A stretch of 64,000 bases of DNA from Symmetrospora coprosmae (taxonomy: Eukaryota > Basidiomycota > Cystobasidiomycetes > Symmetrosporaceae), in the NCBI GenBank assembly GCA_008802785.1, contig VUYT01000003.1, positions 806,001 to 870,000 on the forward strand, in the 5' to 3' direction. How positions within the stretch are numbered: the stretch's first letter is position 1; each line of letters starts with the position of its first letter. The notes beneath the pieces were generated by a model, which was not told where the DNA came from, did no database searches, and saw nothing but the letters and a program-made list of their open reading frames with translations. The translations under genes were made by a program, and so were the position numbers. Positions 14,236 to 26,750 of the stretch are shown piece by piece.

Positions 14236-14543
14236 CGGCGGACCATGCAAGCAATTCAGTACCTATTCGCACTGCAGCTTCTCCTCCGTTCCCAGTCCTC
14301 GGTTGTATAGCTTTCTTTCGCGAGATCAGTGCAAGATGTTGTGAGACTAGGTGTGATATAACGATGGGAAGTAGGCCAATTACGCAAAGCAATTCCGGGT
14401 GCAATGCAGAAGATTGAACAACAACGCGGTACCCGCCGCATGAAGCCAAATACCTACTACTGATCAGAGAGGGTGAGCAGTCAAGAGCCAGGCGAGGTGC
14501 GGAACTGGGACGAGCGAGAAGAGCGAAAGTGGGGTATGGAGTC
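14236..14543. other. Convergent TRA1-RFX intergenic spacer
   Basis: About 308 bases between two facing stop codons. No coding signal survives inspection; it must hold both 3' UTRs and poly(A) sites. I cannot place a specific terminator. Confidence 0.5.
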
Positions 14544-17500
14544 CTAGCGGAAGATGTTGTGCGCGTTGCGAGGGCTTGGGCAGGGCAATTGGAGGTCGTC
14601 AAAGCCCATGCCCGCATTACCCATGCCCAATTGACCGAGCGAGCGCAACCCAGGAGACCGCTGCATGCCCATCGTTGTCGACGATGGGGTCTGCGGCTGC
14701 AGATGGCCAAAGTTGAAGGACATGGGAGTCCTACCGGTCGCGCTGGCAGGTCCAAACTCGCCGAAAAGGGCACGCGTATTCGGCGAGAACTTGGCGCCAA
14801 AGTTGAGGGCAAAGCCCGGAAGCTGAGCGAACTGGCCCTGCTGAGACATGGCGGAAGGGTGCGAGGCGCTGGTGGCCGTCCCAGGTCGAGCGCTGCGCGG
14901 GACATCCGGGTAGTGGAAGCCAGCACCATTGGGCGACACCAGATAAGCAGCAGAGTCCGGGAGGAGATGCATGTGGCGACTGCCGAGCTCGTCGACGTGA
15001 ACAGAGGCTGCAATGGCGTGAGGCTGCAGTGCGACTGTCTTGAGTACACGGAAGGCGAGCCATTCTCTGCGAGTGCGGTGGGACAATGTCAGCTTTAATG
15101 CCAGAAGCGGCATCCCGATGCTTAGCTGGACAGGCCCACTGTATGAAGAGGGAGAGAACCTGGAATGGTCCAAAGTGCAAGCTGCTCTTGATGACAAGCT
15201 CTTTCAAAATTTGAGAAGTGATATAGCCCCACTTCAGGAGGAGGGCCTTGGCTTCGGTGTCCCTTGATTGATGGGCGGGGACGTTGGCGAGGGAAAACTC
15301 AAGCGCAGCATCCGCAAACTCGGCTAGGGCTTTGACACGAGCCTCTGCTGTGTTTGGCTGTACAGAGCCATTCGATGTACCGCCACTGGTCTTGGTGCTG
15401 CTGATGGACAGCATAACGCGCTTGAAGTCGTCCAAGTAGTATGACACGGCTAGCTGGGTGCAATTGGTGACGAGTGCGGCCTGATTGCTGATTGTGTCAA
15501 AGTCGAGCTGAGACCAGGCAGCAAGCATCTCATCAACGCTCTCTGGGCGCTCGAAGATGCCGCTCGTTGCACTGGCCTGGGCGGCAAATGGGCAGAACCC
15601 CACATCAGTCGACGCAATGAACGTTAATAGGGACAAGGTGGAGTCAGCTCACGAGATCCACGACGTCGAGATGCTTGAGCACGAGGTGGGCAGTACGAGA
15701 CGCCAGCTCGACGCGCAGACCAGCGAATGTCGGGGAAAATGCCGACAGCGCCGTCGTGACCCAGTTCTCGAGGTTGCGGGCGATATAGAGCAGCCTGTCC
15801 TTGGCATGTGGTGTAGGCTTGACAAAAGCTTGTCCCTTGAGCAGCTCGAGTATCGCATCGTAGGTCGCAGCATCGGCCGTGTGCATAGCCTGAGCCAGGA
15901 TTGGGTTGCGAACGGTACGTCGCTGATCTGCATCGAGACGGCCCCAGAAGGCAGATAAGGTCGCTTCGAACTAGAAAGGAGCAGACGGAGTCAGCAGGAG
16001 CGTCCAATCAACTATGATCTGGACGCGCGGCAGCAACAAGATAGAGGACTCACCTCATCGTAGCGACCCTCGCCGATGAGCTTGACCAGATCGCGACAGC
16101 GCTCGCCCTTGTATGACGCCCACAGATACAGTCCAGCGTCCTTGTCCAGACTACTCAGGAACTTCTGCGGCGCGTGCTGCATGATTTCTTCGAATGTTGG
16201 CAGGTTCAGGTTGATCTGGTCAGGCATGATGAAGCCCTGATACGCTCCTCCAGTGCTGCCAGCTGCAGACTGCGAAACCTGTGTGCTCTCGGTCTGAGCC
16301 GCCCGCTCCGACTGCGGGGCGGCTGCGCCAGTACCATCAACTGTCTCGGCCTCGGTGTGAGCGGGCGCACTCGACTCTGCGATCGAGCCCATCTGCGGAG
16401 CTGCTGACGCTGGCGAAGAGTGTAGAGGCGGAATGGTGATCTGAAGATTTGGAAAGGTCGCACGTCTGCCCTTGTCTCTGTAGGCAGAGGTCTCTGCTTC
16501 AGTAGGCAGGGTTGCAGAGTAGGTATGGGCCTGGGCGGCGGCACTCCCGCTGAGGTGGTCTGGGGCGTTCGCCGCGGTGTTGCTGTTCGACATGGCAAAT
16601 TGCTGCATGAACTGATGCGCAGTAGGCGTCTTCAGGTCTGGGAAGTGGAAGTCCGCGAGTACTGGTCCACGGCTGATTGCGCCGCACACGGGAATAGACG
16701 CGCTGCCCGACTGCTCGTTCACGCTCGCACTGGGGCCCATCTCGCTCCCTGTCTGCGCCGTCTCCCTTGCCGTAAAAGTCTGCTTGTTGGGCGACGCAGA
16801 CGTAAGAGCAGGCGCCGAGACCTGTCGGCTAAGGGGCGGCGGCATGCTGAACTGGTTCTGATCCTCCTCTCCGCTCGCAGGAAGCTCAACTTCGATGTCG
16901 ACCGGGTACGGGTCCATTGATGTGTCGTGCGGACTGTCAGTGTACTGCTGATGGTCTTCAGCTGGGTACGACGACGAAGCTCGGCTGTCGTGTGTCTGAG
17001 ACTGCTCCGGAGAAGGGCGGGCACCGGAGCCTGGCGTGTCCGTCTGTGCGGCCAAGGTGGAGTGCCGAGAGCCTGCTGGTGAGGCTATTCGATTAGCGTA
17101 CGCCGAAGCCGCGGCGGATGCGGTGAGTGTAACAGGGAGGAGGAGAGGTATCGCAGCAGCGAAGCCATTTGCGGCGCCATCGGCCACGCCGGTACCTGAC
17201 GAGCTGGACGATTCGTTGCTTGACGAAGCACGCCTGCTGCCGTTGACGCTGGCGTTGGCCAGTGCGAGCGCCTGGTTGTACGCGTTCTGAGCTGCGCTGT
17301 AGCCCCCGCCCACCGGTGGGCCGATTCCCAGCGTGTCGGCATTGGCGAGATCAACCAGCTGCTGCATCTGAGGAGAAGACGGCTTGATGCCGCAATAGTG
17401 GTAGCGCGAGGCACCTCTAACGCCGAGTCGGCGTGTCCGGATGCCAGGCCAGGTCGAGCGGACTGCCTTGCCGTAGGAAGCGGCGTCTGCAGAGGGATCA

Positions 17501-18843
17501 TCAAGAAGTGAGCTTCGAGTGCGCCATGACCATAACTAGAAAGGCGATACGCACTGATCGGAGGGATGCCATTCTGCGAGCACACGTGTATGTAGGAGCC
17601 ATAGATGGCCTGTCGCGATACGTTGCCTTCTGGGCTGAGGTGGAACGACTGGAGCAGCCTGTGAGCGACAATGCCAGCTGTCAGCCGGCATGAAAGTGCG
17701 CGATGCAGTTAGGTAGCGTGTACCGCACCATGAGTGTGTGAAAGCCAGCTTGAGCTTCTCAACGTGGGCAACTGTCCCGGTATGGTTGAGGATGGCATCG
17801 ACCAGAAGAGCGAGCTGAGCGGGTGTGCCTTCGAGCTCTGGGATGACGGGGATCTGCGGTTCGCCCGATGCTGCATGCGACGAAGTGTTCATGGTGCCCA
17901 CAGCGTGATTCTGCTGGTATGATGTTGCTGGAGCAAAAGTCGAGCCCGAGACGGACATCTGGGCGAAAGGATTGTAGATGGCGCCCGGGTTGGTCGGGTC
18001 GCCGGGGTACAGCGGGCCTACGACGCCGTTGCTCTGCTGCATCCACTGCTGCTGCATGGGCTGCTGCTGCTGCGGTAGCTGAGAGTCATGCATGCCTGCC
18101 TGATATTGCTGGAGGTGCGGGTACGGCTGATGTGGATTCGGGTACATGTACTGCTGCGACAGCTGCGGGTACTGCTGGGACTGCTGGACGTGGTCCTGGT
18201 AGAAGGCGGGCGGGGTAGCGTGCGAGAACTGACTCTGCCCAAGCTGCATCTGCTTCTCTGTACCGTCGCCGTTTCCATACTGCTGTGTGAATGCTGCGGG
18301 CAGCTCCTGCGCCACCCGGGTGCCTGTACCCATGTCGACATCATTCCAGGATGAAGATGCGGTGAGTGTGGACGAGGCAACCGATGCTATGGACGAGAAG
18401 GAGGAGCTTCTCGAGTGGGCATTGATGCTGTGGTCATCGTACGCCCGGGTCCACTGTGGACCCAAGCTGGACGAGGAGGAGGAGGAGACGAGGGAGGCAC
18501 CGGAAGAGGAGGCCGCAAGGTTGGGAACAGTCCCACGGCGCTGCATGTTCGCTTCGGGCGATGCAGAGGCTGAAGTGACGGCATTGCTTGCTCCTCTGAG
18601 GTCGTTCCCTGAAGCGGTTGAGCGCAGCGCATACGGATTCGCCGCGGTTCGCGAGGTCCTCCGCCTGTCCGCCAGGGACGGGCGTCGAAAGTTGTTGCTC
18701 AGGCTAGAGACGCCCGCATCATCGCCGTTCGTCGCATCCGACTCATTGTCTAGTGCAATGGCAGCAGCGGCGGCAGCTGCAGCAGCTCGCAGGGGCAATG
18801 GTCGGATCCCGCTGCCGGCAGGGATGCCCGCCGTCGAAGACAT
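14544..18843 (-). CDS. RFX-family winged-helix transcription factor (Sak1/Crt1/RFX type)
   Basis: Exons: 18843-17729, 17658-17555, 17486-16054, 15970-15653, 15576-15140, 15066-14544; spliced length 3,930 nt (1,309 aa). The N-terminal 350 residues are Ser/Ala/Gln-rich and disordered-looking. The RFX DNA-binding domain (about residues 375-450) is assembled across three exons: SPEGNVSRQAIYGSYIHVC, then INAASYGKAVRSTW, then GIRTRRLGVRGASRYHYCGI, the diagnostic RFX core. After a long Ser/Ala-rich linker, the RFX B/C and dimerisation regions follow (FEATLSAFWGRL, ARNLENWVTTALS, QLDFDTISNQAALV, LKWGYITSQILKEL, ending LSLFIQ joined to EWLAF). RFX proteins bind X-boxes; in yeasts they repress DNA-damage genes (Crt1) or control cell-cycle exit (Sak1). 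Which role applies here is not visible. Confidence 0.93.
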
Positions 18844-19677
18844 GTCCGGGTTTGCTGTCGTCGTCGTCGACGACGTCGTCGAGTCGCAACGATTGCGTTG
18901 ATGAGGACGGTACCGGTATCACTGCAATGAGTCGTAAAGGTGACTGGTGTGGAAGTGCGAGGAGATGGAAGAAGGGAAAATGGGTCGCAAACTTTCCCTC
19001 GCCATCGTTGCCGCGCTCATTGCGGTCGCGCCGCTTTCTGCCCTCTCAAGACCCCCTCCGCCCTCCGCTTCTGCATCTCGCGGCGTTGCCATGTCGACGG
19101 CGGGATACCCGGATCGGAAAAGGGGGCTCGGGCAGACGGAGAGGGACCGAGCGAGCTCGAGGTCAGCATGTGCGACCGGGTCAGACGGAGACATCGTGCA
19201 TCAGGTGCGGACGGTTGCGGCGTGTTCAGCCGTGTTCACCATGCAGCGCTTCGTGATGCTGCACTCTATGCCGCGGTTCGACCAAGTCAGTGAGGGTCCG
19301 GCGGCCTGGCCTGCGCATGGTCATGTGTTGCATGCGGATCTGGCATCATGGTCCATTCACGGCAGCAGCGGGACTCCAGCAAGGGACTCTTCCCACAGCG
19401 GACGCTGGAGCTCATCTCGGTAATGGACCAAACCGCGATGGCGTTCTTGTCTTCTGCTGTGCATTTGGCAATCGTCATCATGCAGGCCCAGTGACGATCC
19501 CTTCGCACGTGCACCGACCGGCAAGTCCGTGCTGCCGCCCCATTACATACCCCGTCGATCCGGGATCAGCAAAGGCTTTCCCGCATCGAGAGCGCGAGCA
19601 AGCTGCTCGGCCACCTCCTTCGTCTCTCTGCAGTCTTCCCTTCTTTTCCTCCACACACACACTCTGCCACCACTAAC
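18844..19677. promoter_or_regulatory. Divergent promoter between RFX gene and haem-oxygenase-like gene
   Basis: This 834-base spacer separates two start codons. It holds two GTTGCC half-X-boxes (19007-19012 and 19085-19090, the latter continuing as ATG) and a pyrimidine-rich leader before 19678. Reading frames here have no family similarity I can recognise. One (18998-19060 on +) gives a short hydrophobic, signal-like stretch but no plausible continuation. Confidence 0.45.
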
Positions 19678-22569
19678 ATGCTCCGCTACGTCTCCTGGCT
19701 GCTGAAGGACGGGCCAGCCGTGCCATCCGGTGGCGGCGTGAACGGATCGACGACATCTCCACTCGACGTCGATCCGGCCAGCGACACTTCAAGCATCAAG
19801 CAGCTGCAGCCAAGACAGACACGCTCGCGCACCCGAGCACGGACCGACGCATCCCGCTCCTCCTCCACCTCGTCCGAGCGCACCCTCGTGGACGCCTCCA
19901 TCGGCCCGCAGTTCGCCAAGCTCGGCCTCGTCCTCGAGGAGAGCCCTATCGCACAGGAGGAAGCCGACCGCATCTCCATCCCCGAGCTCTACTACCGCTG
20001 CCACAATGCATCGCACTTCCCCAGCGCACCGCCCATGGCCCGCCGCTTCCTCCTGCGCTTCCTTTCCGACCTCGTCAATCCCACCACGGAGCAAGACCTC
20101 CGGAAGGATCCAGACTGCATCCTCTCGCTTTCGCCTAGGTTCGACAGCGCCGAGCTCGATGTATGGCTCGACAAGCAGTACAGGCGGACAACCGACCGCT
20201 TCGAGGCGTACCTGCAGCGGAGAAAGGCTGGCGGCGAGAGGGAAATGTTCAAAGACCGCAGCGATGCTGTGAGATGGTGTCGCCAGTCGGCTGTGGGTGT
20301 CTCTCTTCTATTCTACGGTCAGCGCAACCCCTGCTGATCCCTCTGTTGGCAACGCAGGTCGTCAAGTACGTCGACGGATCCTGGCTGCAGAGCACGCTGC
20401 AGACCACGAGCGGCCTCGAGATTCCGAGAGCGATGCAAAAGTACACGGTCGCATCTGCACGCCGGGCCGCACGCGTGAGCTGGCAGGTGCTGTCCGAAGA
20501 GCTCGGCGACGGCGACATCGAGAAGGAGCACTGCGCCGTCTTTGAGCGTCTCATGGACAGCCTGGCCGAGAGCGAGACGGACGACAAGGGAGCGGGCTTT
20601 GGTCCAGCCCCGGAAGGCGACGAAGAGGATTTCGCCAGCTGGAACACCGACCCTGAGACGGGAGAATTTCTCAACAAGCAGCCGTACATCGCGGCGATGC
20701 TGCAGCTGGCAATGTGTGTCAGCCCGAACGAGTTTCTCCCCGAAATACTGGGCTTCAACGTGAGCTCGCATATCACCCACTTACATCGAAGAGTAGTTGC
20801 TGACCCTACTTCGACGCAGCTATCCTATGAAGGACTACCGCTCCATCTCCTCATCACGGCACACGAGCTGCGCCAGCTCAAGATCGACCCTTACTATTTT
20901 GTCCTTCACATCTCCATCGACAACTCCGACTCTGGCCACTCGGCCATGGCCAAGCAGGCCGTCGAGGATTTCCTGCACGCTGCAGCTAAGGAGCATGGTC
21001 CAGAGGCAGCCGACAAGCTATGGAGGCGCGTGCAAGCCGGTTTCATCATGGCCGATTCTGTTCGAACGACGCCGAGAACGTACCGCGAGCTGGCTCAAGG
21101 CCCGCCAGACACGCCAAAGTACTGGACCGAAGGCATCCCGCTCGCTCGAGACGATATGTCGCCGATTGTCGCTCACGGTGCCGACCGAGACGTCCTGGAG
21201 GCGCAGCTGCTCGACGTCTTCCGCGCAAAAGCCTACGCGGCGAACGGCTTGCACTGCACTGCGCCTGCGCGGATCGGCGGCAAGCGTATTGGGGAATGGC
21301 TCACGCCAGAGAGCCTTGCCGGCGAGTCTGGCGAGGAGTTCATGCGTGCCTTGGCACTCAGCCGAGCGTGGGTCAGGCCCGGCCCGAACTCGCACAACAG
21401 CCGCCTCATCAACGAGTGCGAGTGGGGTGGCCGCATGTTTGGCGCGTTCACCAACACGCAGGTCGCACTCATGAAGGAGTGGGCGGCCGCCCTGCCTGAT
21501 CCGGAAGACGACGGAGAGGAGGGCTGTGGAGCGGGCTGGAACAGCAACCCCTTGCCCTCGAGCGAGGAGCTTAGGCAAAACCTGGTCAGGCCGTACCTCC
21601 AGTACCTCTCCGGCAAATTAGCAGGAGTGGACGAGGAGGACCTACAGGCTAGCGCGTACTACAGCCGCGCCATCCTGCCCATCGACTTCAGCTCGTCTTT
21701 GCGCAACGTCACGAGCTTCCCTCAGTGGAGACGCGCCGCGCCGCGCGTGTACCAGACAATCCTCGAGCACCCGCACGGCGTACGCGGAGTGTTCCGCTTT
21801 GAAAATGTTGCGGCATTCCTGCTGGACCTCCTCCCCGCCAGCACGTCCTTCGCTGTATGCGCTTCGCTGAGTTTTGTCGAGACGCTCGTGCAGACGGAGG
21901 CGCCTGCTCTGCGATCGACGCAGCTCGACGCCCTCCTCCCTGCGCTCTTCACATCGCCCGCGCTGCTCGAGTGGATGCCTGCTGCGGGCCCCAGCAAGCT
22001 CGCTGGTCCGCTAGGCATGGCTGTCATCAAGATCCAGCGGAGCTTGTATGGCTTTTCGAGCGAGGAGAGCGCCGACACGGTCGGATGCGCAGGAATGGAT
22101 GACGTGCACAGCGTCGTCAAGGGCGTGTGGGATCTTGCTTGCGATCTGAGAGAGGACGGCGAGAGCACTCTCGACGATTTCCGAGATGGAAAGGGTGAGG
22201 AATTGGCTCTGCCGGCCCTGATTCTTCTTTTGAACAGCCAGCCCAGTGAGTTTAGCTACAGATGCTCCCTCTGACCTATGTTCTCCCGCTGACGTCGCAC
22301 TTCCCTCAGCCCTTCATCTCCCAATCCTCCTTGGCCTGCAGCTCGGGCTCAACGTCTTCCTGCACGAGCCGCTCAGCGTGGCCGTCTGGACGCCCTCGCC
22401 GATCTGGCGCGAGCGGATGGCTGAGATTGTGCACGACAGCCGCAACTGGATCATGGACTGCATTGTGATTGGTTCCAGCGAGAACACGCAGAGAGGGTGG
22501 GAAGGCGACGGAGACTGGAACGAGAACGTCCTGCTTGGGTTCCTGCTTGCAAAGAGGTGCTTGTGCTAG
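19678..22569 (+). CDS. Haem-oxygenase-like (iron-containing redox enzyme type) protein
   Basis: Exons: 19678-20292, 20358-20759, 20820-22245, 22310-22569; 2,703 nt, 900 aa. I recognise the all-helical haem-oxygenase-like fold family annotated as iron-containing redox enzymes by GLPLHLLITAHELRQLKIDP followed by the acidic/His cluster HISIDNSDSGHSAMA and a long helix AVEDFLHAAAKEHG. Members may bind a di-iron centre rather than haem; the substrate is unknown. The first 80 residues are Ser/Thr/Arg-rich without an obvious targeting peptide. The C-terminal part (residues 430-900) has several more helical segments, including MFGAFTNTQVALMKEW, that I cannot assign. It shares a divergent promoter with the RFX gene. 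Function beyond the fold is not claimed. Confidence 0.75.
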
Positions 22570-22837
22570 TGAGTCGATATGGAGTGGTTGGTCGAGTGAC
22601 ATCAAGTAGCAGCTGGAGTGCAGTAGTATACGAATGCGGTCCGTGTAGCTCTAGCCGACTCAGTCATGTATGTAGTGGTGGACAAGGGTAGAATGGAGGA
22701 GCCGAAGGTCAGCCTCTCTCGAGCTTGCAGATTTGCCACCATCCGACAGACCTGTGCCTGAGATCCGCCTCGAGCACTTCTACCTCTTCTGCCCACTTTC
22801 CATGCACCTGCGCCTTCTCGCATCTCATTTCACGGAT

Positions 22838-24087
22838 ATGACAAATCCACCAGCATCCTCTCGCAAGGTCGTCGTCGTCGGAGGCGGCATCATTGGCTGT
22901 TCGACGGCGTACCAGCTGAAGCAGCGAGGCGCCGACGTCACCATCCTCGAGGCGAGCTCCATCGCTGCAGGCGCGTCAGGGAAGGCCGGCGGGTTCCTCG
23001 CGTACGACTGGTGCGATGGCCAGGCGACGGAATCGCTCACGCACCTCGGCTTCAAGATGCACCGGCAGTTTGCAGACCTGTTCGGCGCGGACAGCACGGG
23101 ATACCGCGCGCTCGAGACGGCCTCTGTCGCCTTCGACGTCGCGGGCAAGGGCAGAGGCAAGAAGGTGCCCGGCGCCGACTGGATCAACGACAGCGCGGTC
23201 CGGCAGAGCGCAAAGCTCGGCGGAACGGACACGACCGCGCAGGTGCATCCGCGCTTGCTCACGGAGCGGCTGGCCAAGGAGGTCGGAAGCACGGTCATTG
23301 CGCAGGCAGAAGGGATCGAATACGGCACGGACGGGCGGCCAGTCGCGGTCCTTGCGCGCGAGCGGGATGCCAGCGAGCAGATCAGGCTCGACTGCACGGA
23401 TGTCGTGCTCGCAGCGGGGCCGTGGTCCGGTAAGCTTGTGAACAAGCTCTTCAAGGACGACCCAGCTATCGATACATCGGACTACAACGTCGTCGGATCG
23501 CGTGCACACTCCATTGTCCTGAAGTCGTCCGAGCCGCTCTCGGCCGTTGCGCTCTTCACATCCATCCGGACGGGCAAGAAGAGCTCGGAACCGGAGCTCT
23601 ACTGCAGACCCGATGGAACAGGCTACCTCTGCGGACCTACAGGTGCGCGCCTCTGTGACCAGAGCCGACGTCAGCTGCGCTAACAGGCTTACGTCGATAT
23701 AGACAATGAGCCGCTTCCTGAGCGGGCCGACCAGGTCACCGTCGATCCAAGCGCAATCGACACCCTAAAGGCCGAAGCCACCATCATAGCTCCCAATGCA
23801 CTGGGAGAGAAGGCAGAAACAGTAGCCGAGCAGGCTTGCTTCCTGCCTATATCGCGGTCGACGGGCAGCCCGATGCTGACCGAGATGCGCAAGGGTGTCT
23901 TTTTCGCTGCGGGGCGTGAGTCGTGCTTTCGCTCGACAGAACATGGGGAGTCCTGGCTGATCCCAGTGCCATGTCCCTAGATTCGTGCTGGGGTATCTTG
24001 CAAAGCGGAGCGACTGGCCTCGCCATGTCCGAGCTTATCTTGGACGGGAGGGTCTCGTGCTGCGATATCTCGGACCTCCGGCCTTGA
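22838..24087 (+). CDS. FAD-dependent oxidoreductase, DAO family, TDA3-like
   Basis: Exons: 22838-23642, 23703-23915, 23981-24087; 1,125 nt, 374 aa. The start is the ATG giving MTNPPASSRKVVVVGGGIIG; the GGGIIG Rossmann motif binds the FAD ADP moiety at residues 14-19, and TILEASSIAAGASGKAGGF follows in DAO style. DVVLAAGPWSG is the second conserved nucleotide-site strand, and the C-terminal HSCWGILQSGATGLAMSELI helix closes the fold. Length and order match the fungal TDA3 group (a D-amino-acid-oxidase-like protein implicated in late endosome/retrograde traffic in yeast). The substrate is unknown. A 268-base spacer separates it from the upstream gene on the same strand; it is convergent with the CSM1-like gene. 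Confidence 0.85.
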
Positions 24088-24257
24088 GCGAGATTGATAA
24101 CGTAGTGGTTCAGCAACAAGGCAACCTGTAGCGATTCGTAAATTGCCGTGCTCTGCACCCTGCATGTTCTGTGGTTTGATACATGCATGCTTTCCCCCTC
24201 TCCTCCGGACACTTGCACGCTCACATTGCACAAACCCGGTTGGTGCCCCGCTGCTGC

Positions 24258-26205
24258 CTACAGACCATTCATACTGCGGTAGAGCTGCGACAGAGGGTCG
24301 TTGTTAGCTCAGTGCCATTGCGCAAGGTCACCACCGAGCTAAGTGCATGCGACTCACCCTTCTGAAGAAGCTCGGCAGGACGGGATCTGCAAACTGGATC
24401 TTGTTGAGCAGGCTCGCATCCAGGCACAGCTTGACAGCATCATCTCTGCCCTGCATGAACTCCGGCGTGAACGTGTACATGCCCTCTGGCGCGCCCGGAT
24501 CCGTCAGCGCTGATGGGCTGGCGGGCTTCTCAAATTTGAAGTGGAGCGTCTTCCGCTTCTTGAAGTCGGTCAGGAGGAAGTCGTACACGGTCCCCAGCGT
24601 GCTCGTCACGCGATGGCTGACGAGCGTGAGGCCGATGAGGTCGAGGAGAAGCGTGTTGAGCGTGAGAACGTGCTGCGGGGCCGTCAAGGCTTGTATCGCG
24701 GCTAAGGGCGCAGTGGGCAGGGCGGCCGCGAGCTGTGCCTGTGCCTGTGCCTGACTTTGCAACTGCAACTGCGACTGTGACTGTGTCGATGCAGGCGGGG
24801 CAGCCTGGAACTTCTTCCTCGACTGCTCCATCTCGAACGCGAGCTCCTTCTCGTACTGCGCCGCCTTTGCTCTCGCGTCCTTGACCTGCTCGCGCAGAGC
24901 CTCCGCCTCGAGCCGATGCTTCGCCTCTGCGTCGCCCAGCGCGCGCTTGTGCACCTCGTCCGCCTCCTTGCGCTGCGCTCTCCGCTGCTTCTCGCCGTCC
25001 CGCAACCGCTCGCGCAGGTCAGTGTTCTCAGCCTGCAGCTCGGCAATCTGCGCATGAAGGGGCGCCTCGACGTCGGCGCGGGTGAACGAGGGCGAGCGGC
25101 GCCGTGCTTTCGCAGCAGGTGATTGGCCCTGAGCCTGGCCCGTGCGACGGTGCCCGTCTGGGAACTGCGTCTCGGCGACAAAGGTCGTTGCGTCCCCTTC
25201 TCCTGCTCCTTCTTCGGGCTCGCTGCCGGCCATGCTCTCGTCCCCTCCTTGTCCCGCCTGCCCCTCTTCTTGCTCTTGCTGCTGCAATGCCACCGCGCGC
25301 AGATCGTCAATCTCGCCCTTGAGGCGCTTGACATCCTGCCGTAGCTCCTCGGTCTCTGCGGCGTAGGCGTTGACCTGCTGTCTCGAAGCTGTGAGGGGAG
25401 GCCGCAAACGAGCGATTCAGCTTTCTGCGAGAGCGACGAGCTGCACATCGACAACAAGGGCGCCGCACCCTCTGCGCGCGCGTTGCTCGAGCTCGTGAGC
25501 TCCTCTATGCGGCTCTCGGCTTCGGTGTGCCGGAGGTCGCGCAGCTCGTCAAACTGCTCCTGCAGCTTCTGGTAGGCCGTCAGGTTCTGCGGATGGGGAG
25601 GTATGACGGTGTCAGCGTACTCTCAGAGACGTGTTCACCACGCCCAGAGAAGGACGTCGCACCGTCTCTAGCTGGCCGCGCAGCTTTGCCACCTCGCGCT
25701 CTGCACGCTTGACCTCGTGCGCTGCAGCTGCTTGCCTCGCGGCGGGAGAGGCAGACGCGTCGCCCGCCAGCAGGTCGTCGACGATGTTTGGCATGGGTGC
25801 TGCTGCTGCTGTGCCGTTCCTCCCGCTGCTGCTCGCGCCTGACGCTGTGCGCATCAAGCTCGCACTCGCACTCGTGCTGCTCTTGTTGACCCTCGCAGCC
25901 GGGGCTGCAGCGACGGCGTTCACCTTTGCGATCTTGCGAGCGGGCTTGGCTGCGTCCATGTCTTCATCCTGCACCTCAGCTTCTCCCTCGTCGTCGTCCT
26001 CGCTTTCGTCTTCGTCTTCTTCCTGAACTGCCTGCTGTCGCCGCTTGTTGTTTGCGGGTCGCGTGCCCTTGCCCTTGCCCTTGCCCTTGTCCTCTGCGTA
26101 TGCTGCTTCTCCAGCCTTACTCTCCTCCTCCCCAGCAGGAGCAGGAGCTGCACTCGCCGTGCGTCCGCGCTTCTTGCTTGTCCCCGTCCCACCCGCTGCG
26201 GGCAT
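24258..26205 (-). CDS. Monopolin-type chromosome segregation protein Csm1/Pcs1
   Basis: Exons: 26205-25663, 25586-25469, 25388-24358, 24284-24258; 1,719 nt, 572 aa. The N-terminal third is Lys/Ala/acid-rich (KGKGKGKGTRPANNKRRQQA, then acidic runs). Long coiled coils cover about residues 155-390 (for example AEREVAKLRGQLE, ETEELRQDVKRLKGEIDDL). The C-terminal globular Csm1/Pcs1 domain (about 455-572) includes LLDLIGLTLVSHRV, TVYDFLL, LHFKFE, YTFTPEFMQGRDDAV and ends LPSFFRRLYRSMNGL; the last eight residues come from a 27-nt terminal exon that restores the family's ending. Csm1/Pcs1 clamps microtubule sites at kinetochores and acts in rDNA silencing. It is longer than yeast Csm1 (190 aa) because of the disordered head and extended coil. 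Confidence 0.88.
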
Positions 26206-26750
26206 CCTCCTCTCTGCTGCGTGTGTGCGCAGGACAGAAAGCTGGACTGGCCTACATGACGCGAGAGGTCAGTCAATGCAGGGCAAGGAGGGAGTAACTT
26301 AGCGCAGGACAAGAGCATGAGAGGACGGGCGACAGGAGGATTCCCAGGGCAAGCAGAGAAGGACGAGGAGAGCAGTATCGATGGACATGGCCCGCAGTCG
26401 CGTTTCTTCTCTATAATGGCCACAGCGCAGTCGTCTGGACGTCACGAGTGTGCGCCTTTGGGACTGCTGAAGAGGTGCAGGGGAGAATGAGACCCGCTAC
26501 GAGGCCCTGTACAAGCAGCAGCTGCTGCTGGACACTCCCGCTGCACTGAACAGTGGTACTTGCCAGCTGTGAAAGCATGATGCTGCCGTTATGGTGCCGG
26601 CCCTCGCCGTCGCCCAGTCCAGGTGCTAGCCCGCCCGCCGGCTCGCCACTTCCAGGTGCAGCGACCCTTCTCCTCTCTCCTTCTGCATCGCAATCAGCGA
26701 CCCCACCTCGCTAGATCCCAGTCTTCAGCGTAGTACTTGAGATCAGTACG
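26206..26750. promoter_or_regulatory. Divergent promoter between CSM1-like and Tag1-like genes
   Basis: About 545 bases between opposite starts. A TATAAT-like sequence lies near 26411 within a pyrimidine-rich stretch, and CAGCAGCTGCTGCTG-type short repeats lie near 26517. I see no gene here. Confidence 0.4.

Noticed and set aside
18947-19423. 158-aa plus-strand frame with a signal-peptide-like start in the RFX divergent promoter
   Set aside because: Only the first 35 residues look structured; the rest is composition noise, and there is no matching splice or downstream exon.
19678-24087. Biosynthetic cluster formed by the haem-oxygenase-like and FAD oxidoreductase genes
   Set aside because: The two adjacent redox genes are flanked by housekeeping genes, with no synthase, transporter or dedicated regulator beside them; TDA3-like and haem-oxygenase-like proteins also occur singly.
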